From positions 1 to 43,098 of the forward strand of contig NZ_ATVM01000024.1 of assembly GCF_000420725.1 (NCBI RefSeq): a stretch of 43,098 nucleotides of DNA. The letters are read 5' to 3'. Below are positions 31,115 to 38,826 of the stretch, in pieces (position 1 is the first letter of the stretch; each line of letters opens with the position of its first letter). A program made the translations under genes and the position numbers. Below the pieces are notes generated by a model that ran no database searches, was not told where the DNA came from, and saw nothing but the letters and a program-made list of their open reading frames with translations. The stretch is from Marinococcus halotolerans DSM 16375 (GTDB taxonomy: Bacteria > Bacillota > Bacilli > Bacillales > Marinococcaceae).

Positions 31115-32281
31115 CTATATGCTGAAGGAGGCAGAGTGGTCCACATGGTGAACACCGAGAAACTTTTTAAACGCAAGCGCCGCGGCTCCGAGCGCGCAGG
31201 CGTCTTCATTCAGACTCGAGATCTTCAGCTGTTCGTAGTTGTTAAACTTGGACTGCAAAGACGCCTCGACCCGCTCTAAGAGATCGGGCTTGGAGGCAAA
31301 CAGCGGGCTGTTGATGATGATGCGCTCCGGATTGAAAATGTTAATCACATTATTCACGCCAATTGACAGGTAGTAAATGTATTCGGCAATCTCCTGCTCC
31401 GCATCCATCGTTTCAAGGTGTTTACTTACCTGGTCCTGGGTATGGAACTCGTCGCCGCTTTCGTGAAGCAGCTTAAAAAATGCTTTATTGGAAGCATACA
31501 GCTCCCAGCAGCCGTGGTTGCCGCACGGACAGGGCTTGCCGTCCGGCTCGATAATCATATGGCCGATTTCACCGGCAAAGCCCTGATGCCCGCGGTAAAT
31601 GACCGAATCCTTAACCATGCCGAGCCCGATGCCTGAGTATAGCGTAAGGCAGAACAGGTCGGACCCATGTTTTGCATAAACATGTTCAGCATACACTGCC
31701 AGGTTGGCGCTGTTGTCTACATGCACGGGGGCGTCAAACGCTTCTTCGAGGCGGGTCTTTACATCCAGGTTCACCCATTCCTGTTTCGGGGTGTAAACGA
31801 TCTGGCTGTCGTTGTTCACGATGCCGTGAATTCCGATTCCGATTCCGGCGAGTGGGGCAGCAGAGGAACCGCTCTGAAAGGCATCGATTTCTGTCTGCAG
31901 CTGTTGAATTAATTCATCAAGCATGCTTTCAAAATGGTACGTATCCAGATGCAGCTGCTTTTGATGAAGACGGCGGCCCTTCAGGTCGCAGAAAATGATA
32001 TTTGTGCTGAGTTCATCAATATCAACTCCTATCGTAAAGCCGGCGCGTTCGTTCATTTCAATAATAATCGGCTTCCGGCCTGGGGTGTCCAGGGCTTCGG
32101 TTCTCGTTTCAATCACGAGCCCCTGCTCGAGCAGGTCATTGATCTGCGTGGAGATGGTCGCTTTATTTAAGCCGGTAATTCTCGCCAGCTCGCTCCGGGA
32201 CAGGGAGGCGTTTTTCACGATTTCTTCGAGAATCACCCGACGGTTTAAGTTTCGTATATAGTTCCAGTCACCTTTATGCAA
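31115..32281 (-). CDS. ROK-family repressor, XylR type
   Basis: A 388-residue regulator. The N-terminal winged helix (about 8-65: RRVILEEIVKNASLSRSELARITGLNKATISTQINDLLEQGLV) is followed by the ROK sugar-binding domain, with the zinc motif CPCGNHGCWE and GYSGIG-like loop LYSGIGLGMV. Such XylR-like repressors release DNA when a sugar or sugar acid binds. It is transcribed away from uxaC and its own promoter overlaps a XylR-like operator, so it should repress itself and both flanking operons. The inducer is likely a hexuronate or a pathway intermediate. Confidence 0.88.
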   Translation of the reverse strand: MHKGDWNYIRNLNRRVILEEIVKNASLSRSELARITGLNKATISTQINDLLEQGLVIETRTEALDTPGRKPIIIEMNERAGFTIGVDIDELSTNIIFCDLKGRRLHQKQLHLDTYHFESMLDELIQQLQTEIDAFQSGSSAAPLAGIGIGIHGIVNNDSQIVYTPKQEWVNLDVKTRLEEAFDAPVHVDNSANLAVYAEHVYAKHGSDLFCLTLYSGIGLGMVKDSVIYRGHQGFAGEIGHMIIEPDGKPCPCGNHGCWELYASNKAFFKLLHESGDEFHTQDQVSKHLETMDAEQEIAEYIYYLSIGVNNVINIFNPERIIINSPLFASKPDLLERVEASLQSKFNNYEQLKISSLNEDACALGAAALAFKKFLGVHHVDHSASFSI

Positions 32282-32342
32282 GGAAGATCCCTCTTTCTAC
32301 TAGTACTGCGTATGTTAGTAATATGAATGCTGCTGTGTTAAA

Positions 32343-32371
32343 AGTATAAATTTAATAGTTTGCATAGTAAA
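32343..32371 (-). promoter_or_regulatory. Promoter of the ROK repressor gene
   Basis: On the minus strand, TTTACT, exactly 17 bases, TATACT. The -35 box and spacer lie within the second XylR-like operator, which fits autorepression. Confidence 0.6.
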
Positions 32372-32382
32372 CAAATTAATTA
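32352..32382. promoter_or_regulatory. XylR-like operator, site 2
   Basis: The right arm ACAAATTAATTA is identical to that of site 1, with the same seven-base centre; the left arm TTAATAGTTTGC matches the mirror image at eight of twelve positions. It lies between the ROK gene and uxaC, overlapping the ROK promoter and ending just before the uxaC ribosome binding site. Confidence 0.65.
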
Positions 32383-32394
32383 GGAGATGAGAAT

Positions 32395-33792
32395 ATGACT
32401 GCGTTTATTCACGAAGATTTTCTGCTTCAGTCGCAAGTGGCGCGCACGCTGTACCATGATTATGCAAAGCATCTGCCGCTTATTGATTATCACAATCACC
32501 TGCCGCCCGGCGAAATTTTAAACGACAAAAACTTTGATAACCTGGCTGAGATCTGGCTGAGTGGCGATCACTACAAGTGGCGAGCCATGCGGGCAAATGG
32601 AATCGCAGAAGAATATATTACGGGAAACAAAAGCGACTACGAAAAGTTTCTGGCATGGGTGGAAACCGTGCCGAACACGCTCGGGAACCCGCTGTATCAC
32701 TGGACGCACCTGGAGCTGTCGTCGTATTTCGGCATTGATACGCTGTTAAACAGAGACACGGCGGAAGCAATCTGGAAGGAAACCCGGGAAAAGCTGCAGT
32801 CCCCGGAGTTCTCTACGCAGTCGCTGCTACGAAAGGACAATGTCGTATTTCTGGGAACGACGGATGACCCGGCAGACGCGTTAACCACGCACGAGCAGCT
32901 GGGGCAGAGCCATCTGCCGTTTGACGTGTCGCCTTCCTATCGTCCGGATCAGGCGCTGCACCTGGAAAAAGACAGCTTTCCGTCCTGGGTGCGGCAGCTG
33001 GCAGATGTGACAGGAAAAAGCATTTCCTCCTACGGGGAGCTTTTAGCCGCGCTGGATGAACGAATCGAGGCGTTTGATGCGCTCGGCACCCGGAGCTCCG
33101 ATCACGGACTCACGGAAATGGTGTATGAACCAGCGAGCGAAGCGGAAGCAGCAGCCGTTTTCCAAAAACGGATAAACGGGGAGGCCGTATCGGCGGAGGA
33201 AGCAGCCAAATACAAAACGTATACGCTGCTGCATCTGGCCGAAAGGTACGCGGCAAAGAATTGGGTGATGCAACTGCACCTTCATCCGCTCCGCAACACA
33301 AATACCGCGATGTTTCATAAGCTCGGTGGAGATTCGGGTTTTGACGCCATTCATGACCAGCTGCCCGCACGTCCGCTTGCTGCGTTTTTAGATCGGCTCG
33401 AACAAAATGGTGCGCTCCCCAAAACGGTTCTGTACAGCGTAAACGCCAATAACAACAATACGCTTGCGGCAATTGCCGGCAGCTTCCAGAACAGCGAAAC
33501 CCCCGGCAAGGTGCAGGTAGGCACCGCCTGGTGGTTCAATGACCACATTGACGGAATGGAAAGCCAGATGAAGTCTCTTGCCAACATTGGCCTGATCAGC
33601 AATTTCATCGGCATGCTGACCGATTCGAGAAGCTTTTTGTCATTTTCGCGGCACGAATATTTCCGGCGCATTCTCTGCAACCTGATTGGCACATGGGTGG
33701 AAGAAGGAAAAGCGCCTTATGACTTGAAGCTGTTAAGTACGTACGTCGAAAATATCTGCTATTACAACGCGAAAAAATATTTTTCAATTTAA
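32395..33792 (+). CDS. uxaC: Glucuronate/uronate isomerase
   Basis: A 465-residue enzyme of normal UxaC length in the amidohydrolase superfamily. LIDYHNHLPPGEI holds the first metal-binding histidines near the N-terminus. QLHLHPLRNTN, near the middle, and WWFNDHIDGMESQM, with LTDSRSFLSFSRHEYFRRIL, near the end are strongly conserved. It converts D-glucuronate to D-fructuronate (and galacturonate to tagaturonate) in the cytoplasm, the entry step of the pathway encoded here. AGGAGATGAGAAT leads the ATG. It is the first gene of a five-gene operon and lies next to the XylR-like operator. Confidence 0.95.
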   Translation: MTAFIHEDFLLQSQVARTLYHDYAKHLPLIDYHNHLPPGEILNDKNFDNLAEIWLSGDHYKWRAMRANGIAEEYITGNKSDYEKFLAWVETVPNTLGNPLYHWTHLELSSYFGIDTLLNRDTAEAIWKETREKLQSPEFSTQSLLRKDNVVFLGTTDDPADALTTHEQLGQSHLPFDVSPSYRPDQALHLEKDSFPSWVRQLADVTGKSISSYGELLAALDERIEAFDALGTRSSDHGLTEMVYEPASEAEAAAVFQKRINGEAVSAEEAAKYKTYTLLHLAERYAAKNWVMQLHLHPLRNTNTAMFHKLGGDSGFDAIHDQLPARPLAAFLDRLEQNGALPKTVLYSVNANNNNTLAAIAGSFQNSETPGKVQVGTAWWFNDHIDGMESQMKSLANIGLISNFIGMLTDSRSFLSFSRHEYFRRILCNLIGTWVEEGKAPYDLKLLSTYVENICYYNAKKYFSI

Positions 33793-33806
33793 AGGAGGAA
33801 CAGTCG

Positions 33807-34844
33807 ATGGAGATGAGCTTTCGCTGGTACGGGACCGAAGACCCCGTCAAGCTTGAAAAAATCAAGCAGATCCCTGCGATGAAGGGAATTGTATCTGCTA
33901 TCTATGATCTGCCGCCGGGCGAAACGTGGCCGCGGGAAAAAATACGGGATGTAAAGGCTGAAATCGAGCAGCGGGGTCTCGTATGGAACGTAGTGGAAAG
34001 CGTGCCGGTGCACGAAGACATTAAAATGGGCAAAAGTACGAGAGACAGCTGGATTGAAAAGTATCAGGAAACGATCCGCAACCTCTCCCGGGAGGGCGTT
34101 AAGACCATCTGCTACAACTTCATGCCGGTGTTTGACTGGACCCGCTCCAAGCTTGACGCACCGCTTCCGGACGGCTCGCATTCCCTTATGTATGACGAGG
34201 ACCTGATTCAGCAGATTGATCCGCTCGACGGGAGCCTGACACTTCCCGGATGGGATTTGTCCTACCAGAAGGACGACCTGCGGGTTATCATGGAGGAATA
34301 TAAAGAAATATCGAAAGAGGACCTGATGGAGAACCTGATTTACTTTCTGGAGCGGATTATTCCAGTCGCAGAGGAAGAGGATGTGCTGATGGCCATCCAT
34401 CCCGACGATCCGCCCTGGGACATTTTCGGCCTGCCGCGCATTATCACAAATGAAGCCAACGTTATGACCATGCTGAAGCGGGTCAACAGCAGGCACAACG
34501 GGATTACCTTCTGCACCGGCTCCTACGGCGCGGACCGGAAGAACGATTTAATCGGCATGATTGAACATATGCAGGACCGCATTCACTTTGTGCACGCCAG
34601 AAACGTGCGATGGACAAGCGAAAAATCGTTTCAGGAAACGTCGCATTCCGTGCACGACGGCTCGCTCGACATGGTTGGCATCATGCAGAAGCTGATCGAA
34701 ACAGGCTACGAAGGCCCGATCCGCCCGGATCACGGACGGATGATCTGGGGCGAAGAAGGCCGGCCGGGCTACGGTTTGTACGACCGTGCACTCGGCGCGG
34801 TATATCTTAACGGCATTATCGATGCTGTGCGGGAGAGGAGATAA
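33807..34844 (+). CDS. uxuA: Mannonate dehydratase
   Basis: A 345-residue TIM-barrel enzyme that removes water from D-mannonate to give 2-keto-3-deoxygluconate. Visible are the start FRWYGTEDPVKLEKIKQIPAMKGIVSA, the TICYNFMPVFDWTR block, the metal-binding MAIHPDDPPWDIFGLPRI and the C-terminal RPDHGRMIWGE. Length is typical of the Bacillus-type UxuA. AAAGGAGG precedes the ATG. It lies 14 bases after uxaC and three bases before the reductase gene. Confidence 0.95.
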   Translation: MEMSFRWYGTEDPVKLEKIKQIPAMKGIVSAIYDLPPGETWPREKIRDVKAEIEQRGLVWNVVESVPVHEDIKMGKSTRDSWIEKYQETIRNLSREGVKTICYNFMPVFDWTRSKLDAPLPDGSHSLMYDEDLIQQIDPLDGSLTLPGWDLSYQKDDLRVIMEEYKEISKEDLMENLIYFLERIIPVAEEEDVLMAIHPDDPPWDIFGLPRIITNEANVMTMLKRVNSRHNGITFCTGSYGADRKNDLIGMIEHMQDRIHFVHARNVRWTSEKSFQETSHSVHDGSLDMVGIMQKLIETGYEGPIRPDHGRMIWGEEGRPGYGLYDRALGAVYLNGIIDAVRERR

Positions 34845-34847
34845 ACG

Positions 34848-35693
34848 ATGCAGACACCATTTCAAATTCCACTGGAGGATAAAGTTGTCGTTATCACTGG
34901 CGGAAGCGGCGTGCTTGGCTCGGTGATGGCCGAGGCGCTCGCTGCCAATGGAGCGAAGGTGGCGATTATTGCCCGCAACAAGGAAAAAGTGGAGCAGGTG
35001 GCCCGGCGGATCAGCGAAAGCGGAGGAGAAGCCGCGGGCTACAGCGGCGATGTCACGGACAAACAGGCCATGGAAGCCATTTACGAGGACGTAAAAAGCC
35101 GGTTCGGACCGTGCGATATTCTCGTAAACGGAGCGGGCGGCAACAATCCGAAGGCAACAACCGGAGAGGAATACTTCAATCCGGAGACGCCCGACAGCGG
35201 CGGCACTTTTTTCGACCTGGACCCTGCCGCGGTGGATCAGCTGTTTTCCCTGAACTTTCTCGGCGCGCTGATTCCATCGCAGGTGTTCACCCGCGACATG
35301 GTGTACGACCGGCCGGGCTCGATCATTAATATTTCATCGATGAATGCGTACCGGCCGCTGACAAAAATCCCTGCCTACAGCGGGGCGAAGGCCGCCGTCA
35401 GCAACTTCACCCAGTGGCTTGCTGTGTACTTCTCCAAATCCGGAGTGCGGGTAAATGCGATGGCGCCGGGCTTTTTCCTCACGGATCAGAACCGGGAGCT
35501 GATGTTTTCCGAGGAGGGCGTGCTGAGTGCGAGAGCGGAAAAAATACTCTCCCAGACGCCGCAGGAGCGCTTCGGGGAGCCGGAGGAGCTGGTGGGAACG
35601 CTGCTGTGGCTCGTGGACGAAAAATCCTCCGGCTTTGTAAACGGCATTGTCGTACCGATTGACGGCGGGTTTTCCGCCTATTCTGGAGTATAA
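34848..35693 (+). CDS. uxuB: SDR-type D-mannonate oxidoreductase (fructuronate reductase)
   Basis: A 281-residue short-chain dehydrogenase: NAD-binding ITGGSGVLGS (about 16-25), NGAGG, SIINISS with the catalytic serine (S163/S164), and Y177/K181 in YSGAKAA. The insert with TGEEYFNPETPDSGG is typical of Bacillus YjmF/UxuB, which reduces D-fructuronate to D-mannonate. The position between the mannonate dehydratase and KDPG aldolase genes supports this and fills the only gap in the pathway. The start is at AGGAGATAAACG-ATG, three bases after uxuA. Confidence 0.9.
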   Translation: MQTPFQIPLEDKVVVITGGSGVLGSVMAEALAANGAKVAIIARNKEKVEQVARRISESGGEAAGYSGDVTDKQAMEAIYEDVKSRFGPCDILVNGAGGNNPKATTGEEYFNPETPDSGGTFFDLDPAAVDQLFSLNFLGALIPSQVFTRDMVYDRPGSIINISSMNAYRPLTKIPAYSGAKAAVSNFTQWLAVYFSKSGVRVNAMAPGFFLTDQNRELMFSEEGVLSARAEKILSQTPQERFGEPEELVGTLLWLVDEKSSGFVNGIVVPIDGGFSAYSGV

Positions 35694-35704
35694 AGGAGAA
35701 AACG

Positions 35705-36334
35705 ATGAGAGTATTTCATATTCTAAACCAGATGATTGAAAACAAGGTGGCCGTGGTCATCCGCGGCGATAGTCCGGAAGAGGCAGTGAAGACTGCCGAT
35801 GCCTGCGTAAAGGGCGGCTCCAAAACGCTCGAAGTCACCTTTACCGTGCCGGACGCCGACGACGCGCTGCGGACGCTTGTACAGAAGTATCCGGAGGCGG
35901 TGGTCGGCGCGGGCACCGTGCTCGACAGCGAAACCGCCCGGCTCGCGATCATCCGGGGGGCCTCCTTTATTGTGAGCCCGTCCTTTGATCCCGAGGTGGC
36001 GAAGCTGTGCAATCGCTACGCCGTCCCGTATCTTCCGGGGGTGATGACCGTCCGGGAAGCGACCGAAGCGATGGCCTACGGCGCGCAGGTGGTCAAGCTG
36101 TTTCCGGGGGAAATGTACGCCCCTTCCTTTATCAAAACGCTGCGCGGCCCGCTGCCGCACCTGCAGCTCATGCCAACCGGCGGTGTGGATCTCGGGAACG
36201 TTCAGGAGTGGCTGCAGGCCGGCGCCATCATGATCGGGGCCGGCGGATCGATTACCGGACCGGCTAAGACCGGTGATTACGACGAAGTCACCCGGCTTGC
36301 AGGCGAATTCCAACGGCTCGCGGAGGAGGTGTAG
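35705..36334 (+). CDS. kdgA: KDPG aldolase
   Basis: A 209-residue class I aldolase that splits 2-keto-3-deoxy-6-phosphogluconate into pyruvate and glyceraldehyde 3-phosphate. The Schiff-base lysine is K131 in VVKLFPGE, the acid-base glutamate E43 in LEVTFTVPDA, and VGAGTVLD with MPTGGVDLGN complete the family pattern. AAGGAGAAAACG leads the ATG. It lies 11 bases after uxuB and three bases before the kinase. It is the last step of the uronate pathway. Confidence 0.95.
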   Translation: MRVFHILNQMIENKVAVVIRGDSPEEAVKTADACVKGGSKTLEVTFTVPDADDALRTLVQKYPEAVVGAGTVLDSETARLAIIRGASFIVSPSFDPEVAKLCNRYAVPYLPGVMTVREATEAMAYGAQVVKLFPGEMYAPSFIKTLRGPLPHLQLMPTGGVDLGNVQEWLQAGAIMIGAGGSITGPAKTGDYDEVTRLAGEFQRLAEEV

Positions 36335-36337
36335 GCG

Positions 36338-37342
36338 ATGGCGCGAATCCTGACGATGGGCGAAATCATGATGCGGCTCACTCCGCCGTCCCACCAGCGG
36401 CTGATTCAGACGAATGATTTTCACGCGTACTTTGGCGGCGCGGAGGCCAACGTGGCGATGAATATGGGCCAGTTCGGGCACGACGCCTCATTTTTAACGG
36501 CGCTGCCGGCAAATGCGATGGGGGAAGCCGCCAAGCGCCGGCTCCGGTCGGCTGGCGTGCACACGAATACGGTCGTGGACCAGGGCCGTCGGCTCGGACT
36601 GTATTATGTTGAAGAAGGCTATTCGGTCAAGCCGGCAGAGGTCATCTACGACCGGGCAGAGTCCTCGGTATGGGAGCTTGTGGTTGCTGATCTTGACTGG
36701 GAGCAGCTGCTTTCCGGCGTGGACGTGTTTCACGTGAGCGGCATTACGCCTGCGCTCGGCCCGGACATGCATAACCTCACGATGACAGCCGTGCAGGAGG
36801 CGGCCAGCCGCGGGGTGCATGTGAGCTTTGACTGCAACTACCGCGCCAAGCTGTGGACACCGGAGGAGGCGAAAGCGTCCTTCGAAGCCATTCTTCCATA
36901 CGTGGATGTCTGTTTTATCGGCCACAAGGATTTTGTGTATCTGCTCGGCATGGAGGGCGACGAAGCGTTTTCGCCGGAGCAGCTGGAGCGGTTTTACGAA
37001 CAGGCGGCCCGGGAGTACCAGATTTCCTTAATGGCAAGCACGCACCGCACGGCGGCTTCGGCGAGTTCGAACAGTCTGACCGGCTACTACTACGACGGAA
37101 GCGGGCTCCATGCCAGCGCCACCGTTTCGTTTGATCTGCTGGAGCGGGTCGGCGGCGGGGACAGCTTTGCCTCCGGTATTCTGCACGGCGTCCTGCAGGA
37201 AGACTGGAACCCGCAGCAGATCGTCGATTTTGCTACCGGCTCGAGCGTTTTGAAGCATATGGTGTACGGCGACAGCAATCAGTTTGATGAAGCGTACGTG
37301 CTTCAGTTTGTCGAAAATCAGGGTAATGATGTGAAACGTTAA
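36338..37342 (+). CDS. kdgK: 2-keto-3-deoxygluconate kinase, PfkB family
   Basis: A 334-residue ribokinase-like sugar kinase. The N-terminal YFGGAEANVAMNMGQFG is the PfkB substrate loop; GGGDSFASG near residues 272-280 holds the catalytic aspartate D275 and anion hole. It phosphorylates KDG to KDPG for the aldolase encoded just upstream. AGGAGGTGTAGGCG leads the ATG. It is the last gene of the uronate operon and is followed by a strong terminator about 70 bases on. Confidence 0.93.
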   Translation: MARILTMGEIMMRLTPPSHQRLIQTNDFHAYFGGAEANVAMNMGQFGHDASFLTALPANAMGEAAKRRLRSAGVHTNTVVDQGRRLGLYYVEEGYSVKPAEVIYDRAESSVWELVVADLDWEQLLSGVDVFHVSGITPALGPDMHNLTMTAVQEAASRGVHVSFDCNYRAKLWTPEEAKASFEAILPYVDVCFIGHKDFVYLLGMEGDEAFSPEQLERFYEQAAREYQISLMASTHRTAASASSNSLTGYYYDGSGLHASATVSFDLLERVGGGDSFASGILHGVLQEDWNPQQIVDFATGSSVLKHMVYGDSNQFDEAYVLQFVENQGNDVKR

Positions 37343-37411
37343 AGTGAACGGACAAATGCATTAAATACTTCTTGGTTTTCGTATTTTTACCAGTGTAGTC
37401 CGTTTCTAATC

Positions 37412-37464
37412 ATAGCTTGTGCAGTACCTGGCCTGTTGCCGGGTACTGCGCAGGCTATTTTTTT
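37412..37464 (+). terminator. Strong terminator of the uronate operon
   Basis: GCAGTACCTGGC and GCCGGGTACTGC form a 12-bp stem around CTGTT; outside it, ATAGC and GCTAT pair again, and a T-tract follows (37458-37464). Confidence 0.88.
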
Positions 37465-37558
37465 GAGCTTCCACGAGGCAGGTCTCAAAAGCCTGACAGT
37501 TGAAATTAGTTTTTAGTATTACAGCACCTGCTTTAAAATAACCATTTTATTTAATATA
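37465..37558. other. Intergenic stretch before the EIIA remnant
   Basis: AT-rich and without a supported gene or promoter. It separates the uronate operon terminator from a decayed PTS gene fragment. Confidence 0.4.
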
Positions 37559-37818
37559 GTAGTGCAGGAAGCAATAGCTTTTTTCAAAATTAACCCCCCT
37601 TTGGAAGGCAGACGCAGGGAGTCGATTGGGATAGTGCAGATAAGACAGAAGCAAAACTGATCTTTATGATTGCTGTCCCTGTAGAAAGACAGGGAGAGGA
37701 TCATCTGAAAATACTTCAGATGCTGTCAAGGAAGCTGATGGATGATTCCTTCCGTAAACAATTGTTAAATACTGAATCCGACCGGGAAGCTTACGAGCTG
37801 TTAAAAACGATTCAGTAA
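37559..37818 (+). pseudogene. Decayed PTS fructose-type EIIA remnant
   Basis: The frame ending at the TAA reads DWDSADKTEAKLIFMIAVP, then HLKILQMLSRKLMDDSFRKQLL and EAYELLKTI, the clear C-terminal half of a fructose-type EIIA (PTS EIIA-2) domain. It has no start codon or ribosome binding site. Upstream, in another frame, AIAFFKINPP resembles the strand that precedes it in intact EIIAs, so at least one frameshift has occurred. The phosphorylated histidine part is gone. It is followed by its own terminator, a relic of a once complete gene. Confidence 0.75.
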
Positions 37819-37844
37819 TACAAATTATTAATACCAACGTGAGT

Positions 37845-37873
37845 AAAGCATCCTGGCGACAGGGTGCTTTTTC
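37845..37873 (+). terminator. Intrinsic terminator after the EIIA remnant
   Basis: AAAGCATCCTG and CAGGGTGCTTT pair (one wobble) around a GCGA tetraloop, followed by a T-tract. Confidence 0.85.
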
Positions 37874-37912
37874 ACATGCATGAGAAAAAACGCTGTTGGC
37901 TTGAAGTATTAA

Positions 37913-37930
37913 TGCAATATATATATTGCA
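37913..37930. promoter_or_regulatory. Perfect palindrome, likely XRE operator
   Basis: TGCAATATATATATTGCA is an exact 18-base palindrome. It overlaps the -35 box of the promoter for the membrane protein/XRE pair, so it is the natural site for autorepression by the XRE protein. Confidence 0.6.
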
Positions 37931-37953
37931 TAATGTAAATTATACTGTACAAT
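37926..37953 (+). promoter_or_regulatory. Promoter of the membrane protein/XRE pair
   Basis: TTGCAT, 16 bases, then TACAAT (five of six -10 positions). It starts inside the palindrome and lies 23 bases before the start codon. Confidence 0.55.
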
Positions 37954-37976
37954 AAAAGAAAAAGGAGGCGGTGGAA

Positions 37977-38456
37977 ATGCGGTGGTTTCAATCAAAGCTG
38001 AAGGATGAACGGGTGGAGCAGGCAAAAAATCAGATATACCGGGAGCTATTTGTAGTCGTTATGGGTCTTTGCTTTCTGTCGATTCTCGTTAAGCAGTTTA
38101 TGGAGATTGAAGCTTATTCGGGTATGGTTCCGGAACTTACAATACTATTTGTTACGTCGCTTTATTATATGATCCGTGGCTGGCAGCTTGACATTTTCAG
38201 CGCCGAGCGGGAAATGCACGACCGCAGCAGCCACATTCCGATGACGGCGAAAAATTTTATTTGCGCAGGTGCCGGTGGCGTGGCAATTTCTCTTTATTTC
38301 GGCACGCGTAGCGCTATTTTATACGCAGAAGGAACAGAGCAGAGCATCTATTACTTTTTCCTGGTGGCTGCCGGCAGTCTTATGATTTACATTCCGCTGT
38401 TAATTGGGCTGGCTTTTTTGATCGACGTATTTACAAAATCAAGACATGCTGAATAA
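37977..38456 (+). CDS. Membrane protein paired with an XRE regulator (DUF6773-like)
   Basis: A 159-residue protein: a short charged N-terminus (MRWFQSKLKDERVEQAKNQIYREL), then four hydrophobic helices (LFVVVMGLCFLSILVKQF, LTILFVTSLYYMIRGW, FICAGAGGVAISLYFGT, FFLVAAGSLMIYIPLLIGLAFLI). The layout, QA-K-N-IYRE start and immediate XRE neighbour resemble the DUF6773 group. The ATG is chosen over a GTG two codons earlier because AGGAGG lies eight bases from it but only two from the GTG. Function is unknown; the pair often behaves like a membrane sensor with its repressor. Confidence 0.7.
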   Translation: MRWFQSKLKDERVEQAKNQIYRELFVVVMGLCFLSILVKQFMEIEAYSGMVPELTILFVTSLYYMIRGWQLDIFSAEREMHDRSSHIPMTAKNFICAGAGGVAISLYFGTRSAILYAEGTEQSIYYFFLVAAGSLMIYIPLLIGLAFLIDVFTKSRHAE

Positions 38457-38473
38457 AAAGGACAGGATCATAG

Positions 38474-38668
38474 ATGAAAAATTTAAAATTAAAAGCGGCG
38501 CGGGTGGAAAAAAATTTATCTCAGCAGGAGCTGGCCGAACAGATCGGCGTCTCCCGTCAGACGATCGGACTGATTGAGCTCGGTAAATACAACCCGAGCC
38601 TGCAGCTGTGCCTTTCGATTTGCAGGGCACTTTCCAAAACGCTTGATGATCTGTTCTGGGAGGAATGA
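38474..38668 (+). CDS. Small XRE-family repressor, 64 residues
   Basis: A single helix-turn-helix of the Cro/CI/YozG kind: LKAARVEKNLSQQELAEQIGVSRQTIGLIELGKYNPSLQLCLSICRAL followed by the usual LDDLFW end. It covers the whole protein. AAAGGACAGG precedes the ATG, 17 bases after the membrane protein gene. It probably binds the palindrome upstream of the pair. Confidence 0.9.
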   Translation: MKNLKLKAARVEKNLSQQELAEQIGVSRQTIGLIELGKYNPSLQLCLSICRALSKTLDDLFWEE

Positions 38669-38748
38669 AATCTGTGTATTAGCGCAAAAATATTTATTAG
38701 AAAATTGTGAGATTTACATTTGAAGTAACGCTAAAAGGGATATAGTAG

Positions 38749-38781
38749 ACCAACTATGTTTCTGATAATTGGTTGCATAGT
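38749..38781 (+). promoter_or_regulatory. Interleaved inverted repeats before the DUF4397 gene
   Basis: ACCAA pairs with TTGGT (38749-38753 with 38769-38773), and ACTATG with CATAGT (38753-38758 with 38776-38781), in the order 1-2-1'-2'. This could form a pseudoknot in RNA or be two overlapping protein sites in DNA, 46 bases before the start codon. Confidence 0.35.
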
Positions 38782-38826
38782 ATCCGCCCCGGAGAAACAC
38801 ATTCTTTTCAGAAAGAAGGCGGAGAA

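Noticed and set aside
35723-36481. 252-residue minus-strand open frame over kdgA
   Set aside because: The plus strand encodes a clear KDPG aldolase with its active-site lysine; the antisense frame is His/Arg-rich and has no start signals.
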